Assembly: GCA_964035015.1 (NCBI GenBank) | Contig: OZ036002.1 | Span: 2,167,001 to 2,231,000, forward strand | Length of the DNA: 64,000 nt | Direction: 5' to 3' | Origin: Corallium rubrum | Taxonomy: Eukaryota; Cnidaria; Anthozoa; Scleralcyonacea; Coralliidae | Shown: in pieces, positions 52,156-62,058 of the stretch | Numbering within the stretch: the stretch's first letter is position 1 | How the letters are laid out: each line of letters begins with the position of its first letter | The notes under the pieces: model-generated | Database searches by the model: none | Seen by the model: the letters and a program-made list of their open reading frames with translations, nothing else | Told to the model about the DNA's origin: nothing | Translations under genes and position numbers: made by a program

Positions 52156-54630
52156 TCTCTTCTATCTGTGACAATTCGCCACCATGTTTTCAAGAAATCC
52201 CGGATTATTGAAATCGTTACAAGGGAAGAAGGTTTATAAGCAACAAATCAATCGGTGTAAGCGGAGGACTTGAGAAATCTGAAAGCTAGATAAAAATTAA
52301 GTGATAATCCTTAATTGACGTAAAGTGAACAGGGGGATGATTCGTATACCAAGCAAACACTAAAACCTTCAGTGTACTTATTTGATGTGGAAAAGGGGTA
52401 CGCAGACACATTTTGAGAGATATAACACTTTCCATTTGGAATGAATTTGTAAAATGCGTTACTAACCTCAGAAGACTTTACATGTTACGTGGTTTATTAG
52501 CGGGAGACGGTCATTGGGACAAACTTGTGAAATGTTACCGACCATCGTCATAGAAAGAATTGTTAACCAACATCGAAATTGGCACAGAGAATTCATCGCA
52601 AATGCGACTATTAGTATAGGCAGTTCGGTGGAAGAACTGGAAGACGAATGAAAATGGCGCCAAACAAAAGCGAATTCAGACTGACGCTAATTTAAAATGC
52701 AAATTTTTTTGTTTGCGATAAAAACAATGCCATGGTTGATATAATGAGTTTTCTTTTGTGTTGAAAAGAATGGAAGTATTAGCAGTGTCGCGTAATTGCT
52801 TTTTTAACTTGCACGAAAATTTATAGCGAAGCTTTGGCACTGCTTTTTTTTGTAGGAAAATATCTGTTTTGCCGATATTGAACGTACAGGAACGTTGAAC
52901 GTATAGTTTTTCATTTCAACGCAACAAAGGCTAAGACGTTATCTTGTACTTATGAAGCATTTCGTTGATGTGGGTACAAAATGCAAGTTGATCGAAGACA
53001 TTCTATTGGAAATAAACGTGGGATAGTGTCATTTAGTGTATTAGCGTGACTGATTTTTTCTAAAAATAGCCATATTTCGCTCTATAGTGTCTGTAAGACA
53101 TTTCTTTGTTGACACATTGTTTTCGCGAATTGTCCTGTCACACTGAAGACATTTTACATACTTGATATATATTTTTGATTGTTCATAGTTATATACTGAT
53201 CATGAATAAATTTCTACGTTAACGTCAGTGTGAAACCTCTAAACTTTGGGCATGACAGTTGTTCGTTGTTTCTTGTGAATAACGAAATGTTAGTATTTTA
53301 GTTTCTTGAATTACTCACTATACTAGAAATACATGATCGCAACAACCCCTCGCCCACTTTTAATATATACATTTTTGTAAACGTCCCACCACTACCACCA
53401 CACACACACACTTCCTGGTTGTTTTTTGGGGGTTGTTTTTTTTGTATTTAAGTCTATTATAGTTTTTATAGTTTTATATTTAGTCTATTATAATTTTAGT
53501 ATGTAATAATTTAACAGCCTGAAAACTTTTGAATAGAAACAGAGAAACAAAACAGTATTACAATATCACATCAAGAAAATTCATTGGCAAAGTTCATCTG
53601 TAGTCATGTATTGACACACCGAAAGAGCATACAAAGTCAATATTAAAAAACGTCCAAAGACAATTGTAGACAAGAATATTATTTATATTGCATGATTTTC
53701 TTTCTCAAGACTCAGCTAAACTGGTAAGTATGAATCTCCTACCGTTAAACTTTCTTCTGCTTTTGTCACCACAAACACTGCCAATTCAGTATGTATACTC
53801 TTTTCAGAATTCAGATTGTTTTTCTCGTTCGGTTTCTTACTTTTTCCGTGACCAGGCATCATTCAGTTCTCTTCAAGATCTAAATAGCCGTTTGTTTCAA
53901 ACTGATTTCTTCATCGTTCTCCCTCGAGTTAAGTAGAATACACCAGAGCAGAATTCTTTGCAGGCTTTGGCCACGGTCTTCGTCGTAATAACAGTTACCA
54001 GTACCCTGCTATCCGAATTGCGAAAGTTGCGGATTTGTTGACATATATATATATATATATATAAACATCTCGCAGAATTTCTTTCCCACTTATATAATTG
54101 TGTGTAATTTCGCGTGTAAGTGAACTCCACGCGTGTCGAGATTAGCACCCTCACCCGGGCTCCGGGTCTTCGGCCCTACGCCCGGGCTCGGGGATGAAAC
54201 TGGGAAAATATCAATAAGTGCAATGTTTGCTATTGATGACTGTACTAAATTATATAGCATTAGGTTTACAAGTGCACGTGTAATATTTAATGCATGACCT
54301 AGCTCCCGTCCCTTTAGATGCATAAAATAAATTACTGTTTTAATTATTTACTAAAATTTTACACGGGAGTAATATTTTGATCTCGATTCTCGGTTGTATA
54401 CATCTTCTGAAACGATCATATTTTATCATGTGAAACCACAAGTCGTATATGCTTGAGTCTATACGCTCAGTATACATGATCTAATTATCTAAATATTCAA
54501 GCGTGATGTGCTTAGTTATTACGATAGAAGAGACTTGTACTTTCATGTTCACTCCAAATTGTGACATTCTTTTATTCTGTTGAAATCTGGTTTTGTTTCC
54601 TAAGTAATGGCATAATTGTCTAACGGCAAT
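52156..54630. other. AT-rich DNA without recognisable genes
   Basis: Only a (TA)n tract at about 54,033-54,063 and a GC-rich inverted block CCCGGGCTCCGGG...CCCGGGCTCGGGG near 54,153-54,194 stand out. Confidence 0.4.
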
Positions 54631-54938
54631 CTACGTAGCGGTAATGGTCGTTGCTTTACATTTAGACTTATGTAACTCATCATTTCTCCAGGGTTTCATG
54701 TTCTCATGTACTTCAGTTAAAATCATCTTCCACATTTCAGATTCCGTTTCTTGACGTTCTTCTGCACTGTCATCCGACAGGTCCATTTCGTTATTTGTAG
54801 ATTCCGGTAAACAGTTGGTAATGTCTCCTTCATTACTGTTATTTTGAAAATAATCACAACTTGTTTTCGCATGTCGTTTGACATTGTATACATACTGGCA
54901 AGGTACCTATGACAATTATTGCACTGGTAAGGACCCAT
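54631..54938 (-). pseudogene. C2H2 zinc-finger ORF interrupted next to its start by the Polinton
   Basis: From an ATG at 54,938 the minus strand reads MGPYQCNNCHR. After a frameshift near 54,903 it continues as YVYNVKRHAKTSCDYFQNN, giving C-x2-C...H-x4-C zinc-finger spacing, then an acidic region (DLSDDSAEERQETESEMWKM) and ends KCKATTITAT-stop. The frameshift means it is broken or that a real splice junction is being misread. The Polinton target duplication covers the ATG. Whether host gene or older transposon gene is unknown. Confidence 0.45.
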
Positions 54939-54941
54939 GAT

Positions 54942-55040
54942 GGTAGTAATAGACCCCACTCTGGCAACCAAAGGGATGCCGCCTCATTAAATATTCAACT
55001 TATTATTTATTCATTCTCCTTTGTGACGTTCTAACCCTAA
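54942..55040. repeat. Polinton left terminal inverted repeat
   Basis: The first about 75 bp match the right end almost perfectly; similarity continues more weakly through TTCATTCTCC and CGTTCTAACCCTAA. The first base is G rather than the canonical A. Confidence 0.9.
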
Positions 55041-55144
55041 TCTCATTATGCGTACGTCATTATTTCTCAGGCTCCTTTGGGACGTAGTACCCCTAACTTC
55101 CCCCCCCCCCAAATTAATTCTCAAACCAACCCCCCGTGTAATAC

Positions 55145-55375
55145 GTCATTCCCGATAGCTCTTCGACTGATCACGGAGAAGAGTTAGAAGGAACATTTTA
55201 CGAACAGGAACTGCAAAGAGTTACAAAGACAGATAGTGACTTTTATAGAATAGAAAGAGTAATTATATCACGCATGCGCGGTAAACGTAAAGAGTATCTT
55301 GTAAAATGGTTAGGCTATCCTGAGGATTTTAAGTCTTGGGTACCAGCTGATAATGTAAAAGATATAACGAGATAA
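55145..55375 (+). pseudogene. C-terminal chromodomain tail of the Polinton integrase
   Basis: Open frame to TAA at 55,373. It ends with a chromodomain: FYRIERVIISRMRGKRKEYLVKWLGY followed by PEDFKSWVPADNV, the aromatic Y/W/W cage positions present. The zinc-binding and DDE core domains that should precede it are gone; the TIR runs straight into this fragment, marking one deletion breakpoint at about 55,130. Chromodomains of this kind direct integration in retroelements and Polintons. Confidence 0.8.
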
Positions 55376-55424
55376 AAATGTGTGTACCTTACAATCTGTG
55401 TTCATTTGTGTATTGTTCTTCGAC

Positions 55425-55538
55425 ATGGCAACACAGATTTATTTAACGCTTCCAAGCAATGGCTCTATGGAATATTTTCCAGATAATACTGTAGCTAATT
55501 TTAAAGTGAAGCTTGCTGAAACTATACAACTGACATAG
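55425..55538 (+). pseudogene. Truncated first 37 codons of another Polinton gene
   Basis: Starts ATG 49 bp after the integrase stop and reads MATQIYLTLPSNGSMEYFPD and onward to an early stop created where the sequence jumps to an inverted copy of the 57,476-57,605 region. The start resembles a conserved Polinton structural-gene N-terminus, but too little is left to name it. Confidence 0.55.
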
Positions 55539-55812
55539 AGCTCGCTGTTGAATAGGTTCACTTGTACATAAAAGTTCAAGAAACGGTTTGTGCTTTTTGA
55601 TCAACATCTCTATTTGACAGTCAGTGTCTAAATGAGGAAAACGCTACCAAAACACACATTTTAAGAGGAGGAGGAGGAGGAGGAGGAGGAGAAAGAGGAG
55701 GAGAAAGAGGAGGAGGAGAAGGAGGAGGAGGAGGAAGAGAAGGAGAAAGAGGAGGAGGAGGAGGAAGAGAAGGAGGAGGAGGAGGAGGAGAAAGAGGAGG
55801 AGAAAGAGGAGG
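55539..55812. repeat. Inverted duplicate of the divergent promoter (gene start plus GA tract)
   Basis: Bases 55,539-55,660 are the reverse complement of 57,476-57,605 (the 5' part of the small ORF and its leader), followed by 150 bp of GGA/GAGAAAGA repeat. It places a GA tract at the 3' side of the ATPase gene as well as at its 5' side. Confidence 0.85.
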
Positions 55813-55900
55813 AACAAATAAACACACACATACATACAAAAGCATTTAGCTTAAAAATATTTATTTCGGTTTTCGTTCAAACATATACATATAAAAAGTT

Positions 55901-57234
55901 TTAGTAAGGTCTGCTTCTTAGATTATATTTAGGCGTTTTTATTTTAAAGGTAGCGTGATAGTCTTTCTTGTCTTCTGGTGATAATTGTGATACATCTTCT
56001 TTTGTCATGGGTAAATATTTTGATCTAGTCATCAATAGATGATGTTCATACTCTTCTCTTCTGGGGTCATCTTTGTCAAGTCGCTTTCTTTCCAATCCGA
56101 AGAGCTTTCCCAACTATGAAAGAAATTATGTTTAAGCGTCGGTTGTTCAACGGTAGGAGGCGGTGTTACAAAATAAGTTTTAGGTGTAGCATGGAAACTC
56201 CACGGAAGATCGTCAGTTTCTTGCTTTATCTCTGGTGTCAAATTTTCTGTATTTTGCTGAGTTTGAAGATTAGTCAGAGGTTGAGCCTGATTTTGCAGTT
56301 GGTTTTGAAACGTCAGAAAACGTCCTAGCTGATTGGAGTAAAGTATGTTCTTTTCTTCAGGTGTTAACTGTGGCGCTTTTACAATATCTTGCATTTTTTG
56401 TTCTGTATTGTACATGGCATTAACAATCGGAGGTAATTGATAGGATTGCTTTTGTATGAAACTACCCAGTTGTTGCTGCAGGCTGGAGCTATTTTCTCCA
56501 GGTAGAACATTGGTCTTGAGGCGATGATCGTCGTCCGTGGTCGGTTTCAGATCAAGCATTAAATAACCATGAGGACGAGTTGTGGCTTCCTCGTAACTCT
56601 TCATAAATTCATGGACATGACCTGGGTTCACCTGCCGTGCCAAGACAGAAATTTGTTGCTTATCCCTCGGAGACTTGAATAGTACGATATAGTGTGCGTT
56701 GAGGCTGATGTTTCTTGTTTCTTTGCCTTGGTGAAATATATTCTGAACAATGTAGATCACGGAGAGATTCCTGTGATGACTTCCCTTAGTAAATAAATTA
56801 GCAATACGTTTATCTCTTCCTGACTGATCCATGAGATCATCGAGGACGATCAGGTTACGTTGAGAGACTTCAAGAAAATTATCAGAGTCAATGTCGGAAG
56901 GTATACCCTCATAGAATTCGATGCCTGGTATTGTTTTGATCATTTCTAAATACATGGGCTGCCATTGCCCATAACACCAAATGATACGTTCGGGAGGAGG
57001 ATTAATCGTAGTTTTGGCGTCTTCCAGAAGCGTTTTCACCCATACTGTTTTACCACTCTGAGTACACCCTGCAACAATGCATGTGAACGGATGCTGCATG
57101 ACTGTTGCGTCATTGAGAAGATGTGCTGGTCTTGAATAAGTACTGTTTTTATGAAAATTTTTTATATGACGTTGCATGTTGAATAGTGTAGAAAACGTTT
57201 TTCCACAAGTGCTGCAGACATAAGACATGTTCAC
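55901..57234 (-). CDS. Polinton DNA-packaging ATPase (FtsK/HerA-type), with C-terminal frame change
   Basis: The main frame (57,234-56,032, 400 codons) opens with a C2H2 zinc finger (C7, C10, H23, H28), then Walker A GCTQSGKT (56-63), Walker B LIVLDD (128-133) and a polar sensor region IVQNIFHQG (162-170), the signature of the A32-like packaging ATPases of Polintons and related viruses. It would pump element DNA into a capsid. A second frame, 56,113-55,901, overlaps by 82 nt and supplies a basic C-terminus ending NLRSRPY. It is either a frameshift mutation near the end of the gene or a separate overlapping ORF. Genes on the far side are transcribed divergently. The capsid proteins it would serve are not encoded here. 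Confidence 0.85.
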
Positions 57235-57287
57235 TCGTTGAAGAGCATGAGCAAAATAAATATTTCTAGAGAATGTCTTATTATTTA

Positions 57288-57478
57288 TTTCTCCTCCTCC
57301 TCTTTCTCCTCCTCCTCCTCTTTCTCCTCCTCCTCCTCCTCCTCCTCCTCTTTCTCCTCCTCTTTCTCCTCCTTCTCCTCCTCCTCCTCCTCCTCCTCTT
57401 TCTCCTCCTCTTTCTCCTCCTCCTCCTTCTCCTCCTCCTCTTTCTCCTCCTCTTTCTCCTCCTCCTCCTCCTCCTCTT
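57288..57478. promoter_or_regulatory. Pyrimidine-rich divergent intergenic region of the Polinton
   Basis: The 300 bp between the ATPase start and the small ORF start consist largely of (TCCTCC/TCTTTC)n. It must contain both divergent promoters. Polypurine/polypyrimidine mirror repeats like this can form triplex DNA. The same tract is copied at 55,664 and expanded at 421. Confidence 0.6.
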
Positions 57479-57533
57479 AAAATGTGTGTTTTGGTAGCGT
57501 TTTCCTCATTTAGACACTGACTGTCAAATAGAG

Positions 57534-57851
57534 ATGTTGATCAAAAAGCACAAACCGTTTCTTGAACTTTTATGTACAAGTGAACCTATTCAACAGCGAG
57601 CTCTGTTGGAGACTGCAAGCCCCGAGCAAATTAGATGCATTTGTGATTGTATGTTGAACTTTTGGTCAATGCAATATCAATTATCACCTGCTTTGCTTGA
57701 AGACGTTAAGCCTTATAGCGACGACATATCAACTTTGGCTAGTCCCCGAAGTAGTTTTATGAGAAAAAAGGAGATACTGATTCAAAAAGGTGCAGGATTT
57801 CTTGATGTCTTACTTGGTCCTGTTTTAGAAGGACTCGCAGAACTAATATAA
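57534..57851 (+). CDS. Small conserved Polinton protein, 105 residues
   Basis: Intact ORF, MLIKKHKPFLELLC... to ...GPVLEGLAELI. Predicted mostly helical with a Cys-rich middle (RCICDCMLNFW) and a basic RSSFMRKKEILIQKG segment before a hydrophobic C-terminus. Divergent from the ATPase and followed after 44 bp by the next ORF on the same strand, so the pair may be co-expressed. The decayed homologue at 48-365 shows the family is retained among related elements. I cannot assign a function. Confidence 0.7.
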   Translation: MLIKKHKPFLELLCTSEPIQQRALLETASPEQIRCICDCMLNFWSMQYQLSPALLEDVKPYSDDISTLASPRSSFMRKKEILIQKGAGFLDVLLGPVLEGLAELI

Positions 57852-57895
57852 AAGAACGATATTTTATAAAGACCCTCATTCGAACCCTGAACACG

Positions 57896-58642
57896 ATGGG
57901 AGAAAGATTACATGATGATTTTCGTGTTAAAGAAATACTGTCACACTTTGACTATGGAGTCGATGAAGCGACAGCGTCTTCTTTGCTGAATAGTTTACTC
58001 GCGTCCTATGTCAACTTAACATGGAATCCCAAAGGAGAAATTGTGTATCAAGGAAGAACTATACCAAACACAAAAATAGCCGAATTGGTAGAATACTGCG
58101 TATCACCTTACGTCTCAGGAATTCCCGAACCAGCTGGTCTAAATGTATTTGTAAAAGGACTCGCCGACATTAACATTGACAAAAACCTTATCGAAAATGT
58201 TCGAGTGCTGACAATGTTGGCGCAGGCAGAAGAAGAAACAGAATCAGAGAGCGAAAACGAAGAAACTTCCTCCGAAGAAGATTCCGAACACGATAAAGAT
58301 TACACCGAAATAGAATCAGAAAATTCTATAATTGACGAACCTGTTGATTGCGAACGTTGTCAGAATCCTGTTAATTTCACACATGTAATTGAGTGTCCTA
58401 AGTGTTTGTGGAAATATTTTAACAAATGCGTTATTCGAAATCTGATATGTAATGTTTGTGGTACAGAATTCAAGACTCATGATCCATGCCTTCGGATTAT
58501 AAGATGTACTGTATGCCCATATGCTAGTGTTACCGATAGATCACTAAATAATCAAGAGTTTTTTTGGGTAAATAAATATTTTAAACTGATTGTTGTGAAT
58601 TCTGTCTTATGCAAAGTACACGCTAATGACTTTTTGGCCTAA
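57896..58642 (+). CDS. Polinton-associated zinc-ribbon protein of unknown function
   Basis: 248 codons. Residues 1-110 form a compact, mostly helical region (EILSHFDYGVDEATASSLLN...EYCVSPYVSGIPEPAGLNVFVKGL). Residues 112-148 are strongly acidic (EEETESESENEETSSEEDS). The C-terminal third has four CxxC knuckles (152/155, 167/170, 185/188, 204/207), enough for two zinc ribbons. The last about 35 residues look unrelated and may reflect a 3' frameshift or truncation. Candidate nucleic-acid-binding or regulatory factor (inference). Confidence 0.6.
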   Translation: MGERLHDDFRVKEILSHFDYGVDEATASSLLNSLLASYVNLTWNPKGEIVYQGRTIPNTKIAELVEYCVSPYVSGIPEPAGLNVFVKGLADINIDKNLIENVRVLTMLAQAEEETESESENEETSSEEDSEHDKDYTEIESENSIIDEPVDCERCQNPVNFTHVIECPKCLWKYFNKCVIRNLICNVCGTEFKTHDPCLRIIRCTVCPYASVTDRSLNNQEFFWVNKYFKLIVVNSVLCKVHANDFLA

Positions 58643-59519
58643 ACATGCCTAGGCATTAAAGCGTCTTCATATCCCTTATTATCCTTTCACAACCCCACAA
58701 ATAATTACATATTCTACAGTATATGCAAATACAAGCGAGTTGTATCACTAATGACCCGTGATGAGATTTTAATAGCTTTTCCCTTTTGTGTTCTGCACAT
58801 GCGAGAATCTTATAGCATATCAAACCATAGCAACGAATTATTTAACCAAGCTCTGCAATGTTTCAAAGTAGGGTATTTGGTCAATATTCACAAAACTTTC
58901 TAAGTTCGTGTTGTACGTTTTTCTCATGGTTTCCCAAACTGACAAACTAAGCTTCTTCCTACGGTTTCTTCACTTGTTTTTGTAAACGATGGCTTAGCAA
59001 TAATTCTGTGCTGGTTTTGTCTGAATATTTAGGTTCTAAAGCTAACTAATATAATATTCAAATAATATTGGAGCTAAGGTATCTCAGGTGATTCAGCCAT
59101 TTGGCTGTCGAATAGTACTCTATGTTCTTCTAGAAAATGTTTAAGGTAATACGACAAAGTGTCTCTGTCGATATCAATGTTATTTTTCTTTAACTCATCG
59201 TAAATAATATCCATCTTGTCAAACGTTTACCGTACCCACTGTTGAGGTAAAGTGTATATACACAGCACCGTACTTTAGTACTTATAACAGAATCAACTCT
59301 AGCATTTGCCTGAGCGGCTTATAGGGAGTCAAAGGTTAGGGTTAGAGGGTCCCAAAGGAGCATGAGAATGAATAAATCGCACGGGGGGTTGAATGAAAGC
59401 TAGGGCTAGGGGGTTGGGGGAAAGTTAGGGCTAGGGGGTCCTGAGGGAGCATGAGAATGAGTGACGTAGTAAAAACCCCGGGGGGTTGGCTAAAAGCGGG
59501 GGTACGGGGGTGCCGGGAC
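58643..59519. other. Right non-coding arm of the Polinton
   Basis: AT-rich DNA, one short minus-strand ORF, then subterminal G-rich repeats (AGGGCTAGGGGGT, GGAGCATGAGAATGA twice) that echo the TIR words CTCCTTTGTGACG and TCATTCTC of the left end. Confidence 0.5.
59074..59214 (-). CDS. 46-residue acidic helical ORF in the Polinton arm
   Basis: MDIIYDELKKNNIDIDRDTL then SYYLKHFLEEHRVLF and a polar end to TAG. It is preceded by an in-frame stop. It could be a genuine small protein or the C-terminal relic of a larger gene; no homologue recognised. Confidence 0.35.
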   Translation of the reverse strand: MDIIYDELKKNNIDIDRDTLSYYLKHFLEEHRVLFDSQMAESPEIP

Positions 59520-59630
59520 TAGGGTTAGAACTTAGTGACGTAACGCGACGCTATAAAATGAATAAATAATAAGTTGAATATTTAATGAGGCGGCATCCCT
59601 TTGGTTGCCAGAGTGGGGTCTATTACTACT
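59520..59630. repeat. Polinton right terminal inverted repeat
   Basis: Inverse of the left end, terminating ...GGTCTATTACTACT, followed by the CATGAT duplication. Confidence 0.9.
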
Positions 59631-59636
59631 CATGAT

Positions 59637-61113
59637 GTTGAATAATTGATGACTTGTACTAAATGAACACGTTTAAACGTTTGTAAATTGCTCGTGGGAG
59701 CTCTTGCAAACCCACTTTTTTGCGCACTAATGCGCATTTAGCTCATTACTTTCGGATTTAAGCTCATTCTGCATGTATATTTTTACTTGTCATTTTTTGT
59801 TCTTCTCATGAAGAATTTCCTCGCTCGTACTAAATAAATTTCACTTTAACATAAGTATAGACAAACGTTCTTGGACTTGGTGAAAAGTTTGCAAAGTGGG
59901 TTTTTTTTGTGTTTTTTTGTCAAAACTTGATTATACTGTCATTATGTTCTCACAAATTAATATTTTTACATTTTAAAATTGATGTGAGGGAGTAAACAAC
60001 AACATGTTTTCTTTACAAAAGCGTTTTTATGATGAAAATAACGTTAACACCAACTAGTTCGAACGTAATTAAGAAATATGTTTTACAAGAACAAAAGTCA
60101 AAGTAACAGAATATAATTAGCAAACGATTAAGTGTTTGAAATGTTTATAATGAACAACCGATTTGGATTATTTTGAAATCTTCACAGGTATCAGTTTTTA
60201 TTGCATTAACTTTACAAAAACAAAATTATAAAACTTGTTATAATAGAATAAATTAATTTATCAGGTTGTGTGTTTTAGCTGGATATTTATGTGTTGTCGG
60301 AAAAATACTATAAAAACATGCCAAGTTAATCTTTTTTACTACTATATTTTTATTCTGTTTTATTCAGTCTGTTTTTTGTATATATGTTTTATTGTGTGTT
60401 ATATACTAAAGCCGAAGACAGAAACCTTTATAAAAGTATTTCATATGAGGTAGAATATTTAAAAAATGCAATTATACACCTTGAGTAAAGTTATACTTTT
60501 GCCGCTTGCCTTTTGCGATGATAACGAAAAGAAATTTTTTTCAATATGGCGCAATGCATTTTCAAAAATAGACGTTTAAAACAAGTTGAAATATAGTTTT
60601 GATATTTGTTTTTAGATAAAAATAAAAAAACGTGTACGATACAAAATTTGGAAACGTGCTAACTTTTACATAAAGGTTCCAGGTAAAAGAAAATTTACTA
60701 GTTTTGTATGAACATGTGATGAAATTAAAAACTTACAACAGAAAGTTTGAAGAGAAAAACTTTTTCAATGTAAAAATGTGTCTTGAAAATATCTTCTAGA
60801 GCGCGCATCAATTATATAACTTTTGTCATTGTACGTGCGCAGTTGTGCTCCATTGCTCATATATTTTCTTATTCAGGTATAAACTGTACTTTTTATTCGC
60901 ATCCTGCAGTCTCATATTTTTATATGTACACAAAATCATAATTATTCCAATATGTTCTAATGTATACCAATCTTGTGTAGCATGCATGCACAGGGACAAT
61001 CTTTAATAAAAAATTCCAAACTTTCAATACATTTAAACGTTATATTTTATTAGACCATACATCCTTATTACAAAAGTTGTTGCACAATAAACTTCCTCTT
61101 ACATGTAAAATGC
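59637..61113. other. AT-rich DNA, no genes seen
   Basis: No homology, TIR or RNA structure noted. Confidence 0.4.
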
Positions 61114-61123
61114 AATCCTGAAG

Positions 61124-61462
61124 TTGTCAGATTATGAAGAATTACAAGGCAGACTAAAGTTTGATGGCAATTCATTTATCCCATTCTATTACAAAATTAA
61201 GAATGTCTTGTTCGGTCCACCCAGACATGAGTTCGGGACACAAATATTCTTCACAGGATGTTGGGTGGACAAAATAACAGTCAACGTTCAGCAGATCCAA
61301 GCGGCGGATGAGAGCTACTTGTTCTTGTTCCTCATTAAATACGAACATTTCAGTTCTAAAAATGCCAGCTCTTCTTCAGTTTTACAATCACTGATTAATA
61401 TCTTCAGAGCCATCTTTTATTCAGGAAAAAAAATCAGTGCAGTCAACGTAGCACATACATAA
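61124..61462 (+). CDS. Unassigned ORF, 112 codons
   Basis: SDYEELQGRLKFDGNSFIPF...GPPRHEFGTQIFFTGCWVDKI...QQIQAADESYLFLFLIKYEHF has a balanced protein-like composition. Start uncertain; the first 70 codons look more convincing than the last. Could be a fragment of a dead element. Confidence 0.3.
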   Translation: MSDYEELQGRLKFDGNSFIPFYYKIKNVLFGPPRHEFGTQIFFTGCWVDKITVNVQQIQAADESYLFLFLIKYEHFSSKNASSSSVLQSLINIFRAIFYSGKKISAVNVAHT

Positions 61463-61821
61463 ATTAAGATACCTCAGTATAACACCAAAAGAAAAACGTA
61501 CCGAATTTGTTTACTTGAACTAATTAGTCGAACCTTGGTCGGGGCTAGTCTTTAGTAAAATATTCTCGTTCTCGTTTGGTCCAGCTGCCGTGCAACTATT
61601 ACCACATTACAAAGTAGGGATTAATCTTTTATTGCATGCGATATATAACCTGTTTGTCCTATACTAGTTGAAAACAGTCAGTTATTTTGCTATAGTTGTC
61701 ATTTGGAGACAAACATGACTTCAATGAGTAATGCTTGTTATGTTCCACCATTTGTTTTGCGTGAAGTGCCTTATAACAATGTTTTAAGGCTCCGTTATCT
61801 AAGAACAGGAGTTGATAGCAA

Positions 61822-62058
61822 GTGATTTTCGAAGTAGTCAAGAAAGGATATCCAAATATTGTTGGTGCACGCTACATAAGAACATATGTGGGAAATGATG
61901 AAGTTAAACCTAGTGATTTACATAAAATTGTTTATTCTGATGCTGATTTGAAGTTGGTTGTAAAAGAGGAGGAAGTACCAAAAGAGAAGAAAAAGCGGGC
62001 GACTAAGAAAATGAAAGGTGGAAAAAGAAATGAGAGAATAGTAGATGATGGGCACTAA
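61822..62058 (+). CDS. Unassigned ORF with lysine-rich tail, 78 codons
   Basis: Begins IFEVVKKGYPNIVGARYIRTYVGNDEVKPSDL and ends KEKKKRATKKMKGGKRNERI, a strongly basic nuclear-localisation-like tail. An adjacent frame upstream (61,714-61,821; YVPPFVLREVPYNNVLRLRYLR) stops four bases before it, so a frameshifted single ORF is possible. Confidence 0.35.
   Translation: MIFEVVKKGYPNIVGARYIRTYVGNDEVKPSDLHKIVYSDADLKLVVKEEEVPKEKKKRATKKMKGGKRNERIVDDGH

Larger units (their letters stand above)
54942..59630. mobile_element. Polinton/Maverick, internally deleted, 4.7 kb
   Basis: Both ends are inverted repeats (right end reads AGTAGTAATAGACCCCACTC; left begins GGTAGTAATAGACCCC), the 5'-AG start known for Polintons being kept at the right. 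The direct repeat CATGAT lies immediately outside both ends (54,936-54,941 and 59,631-59,636), a 6-bp duplication as expected. Retained parts: integrase C-terminus, start of a further gene, packaging ATPase, two small ORFs. DNA polymerase B, the capsid genes, protease and integrase core are absent, against a usual length of 15-20 kb, so it is non-autonomous. Confidence 0.9.

Noticed and set aside
55621-57497. Ser-, Leu- and Pro-rich frames over the two GA tracts near the ATPase
   Set aside because: Low-complexity translations of the tract; they overlap regulatory sequence and are not conserved.
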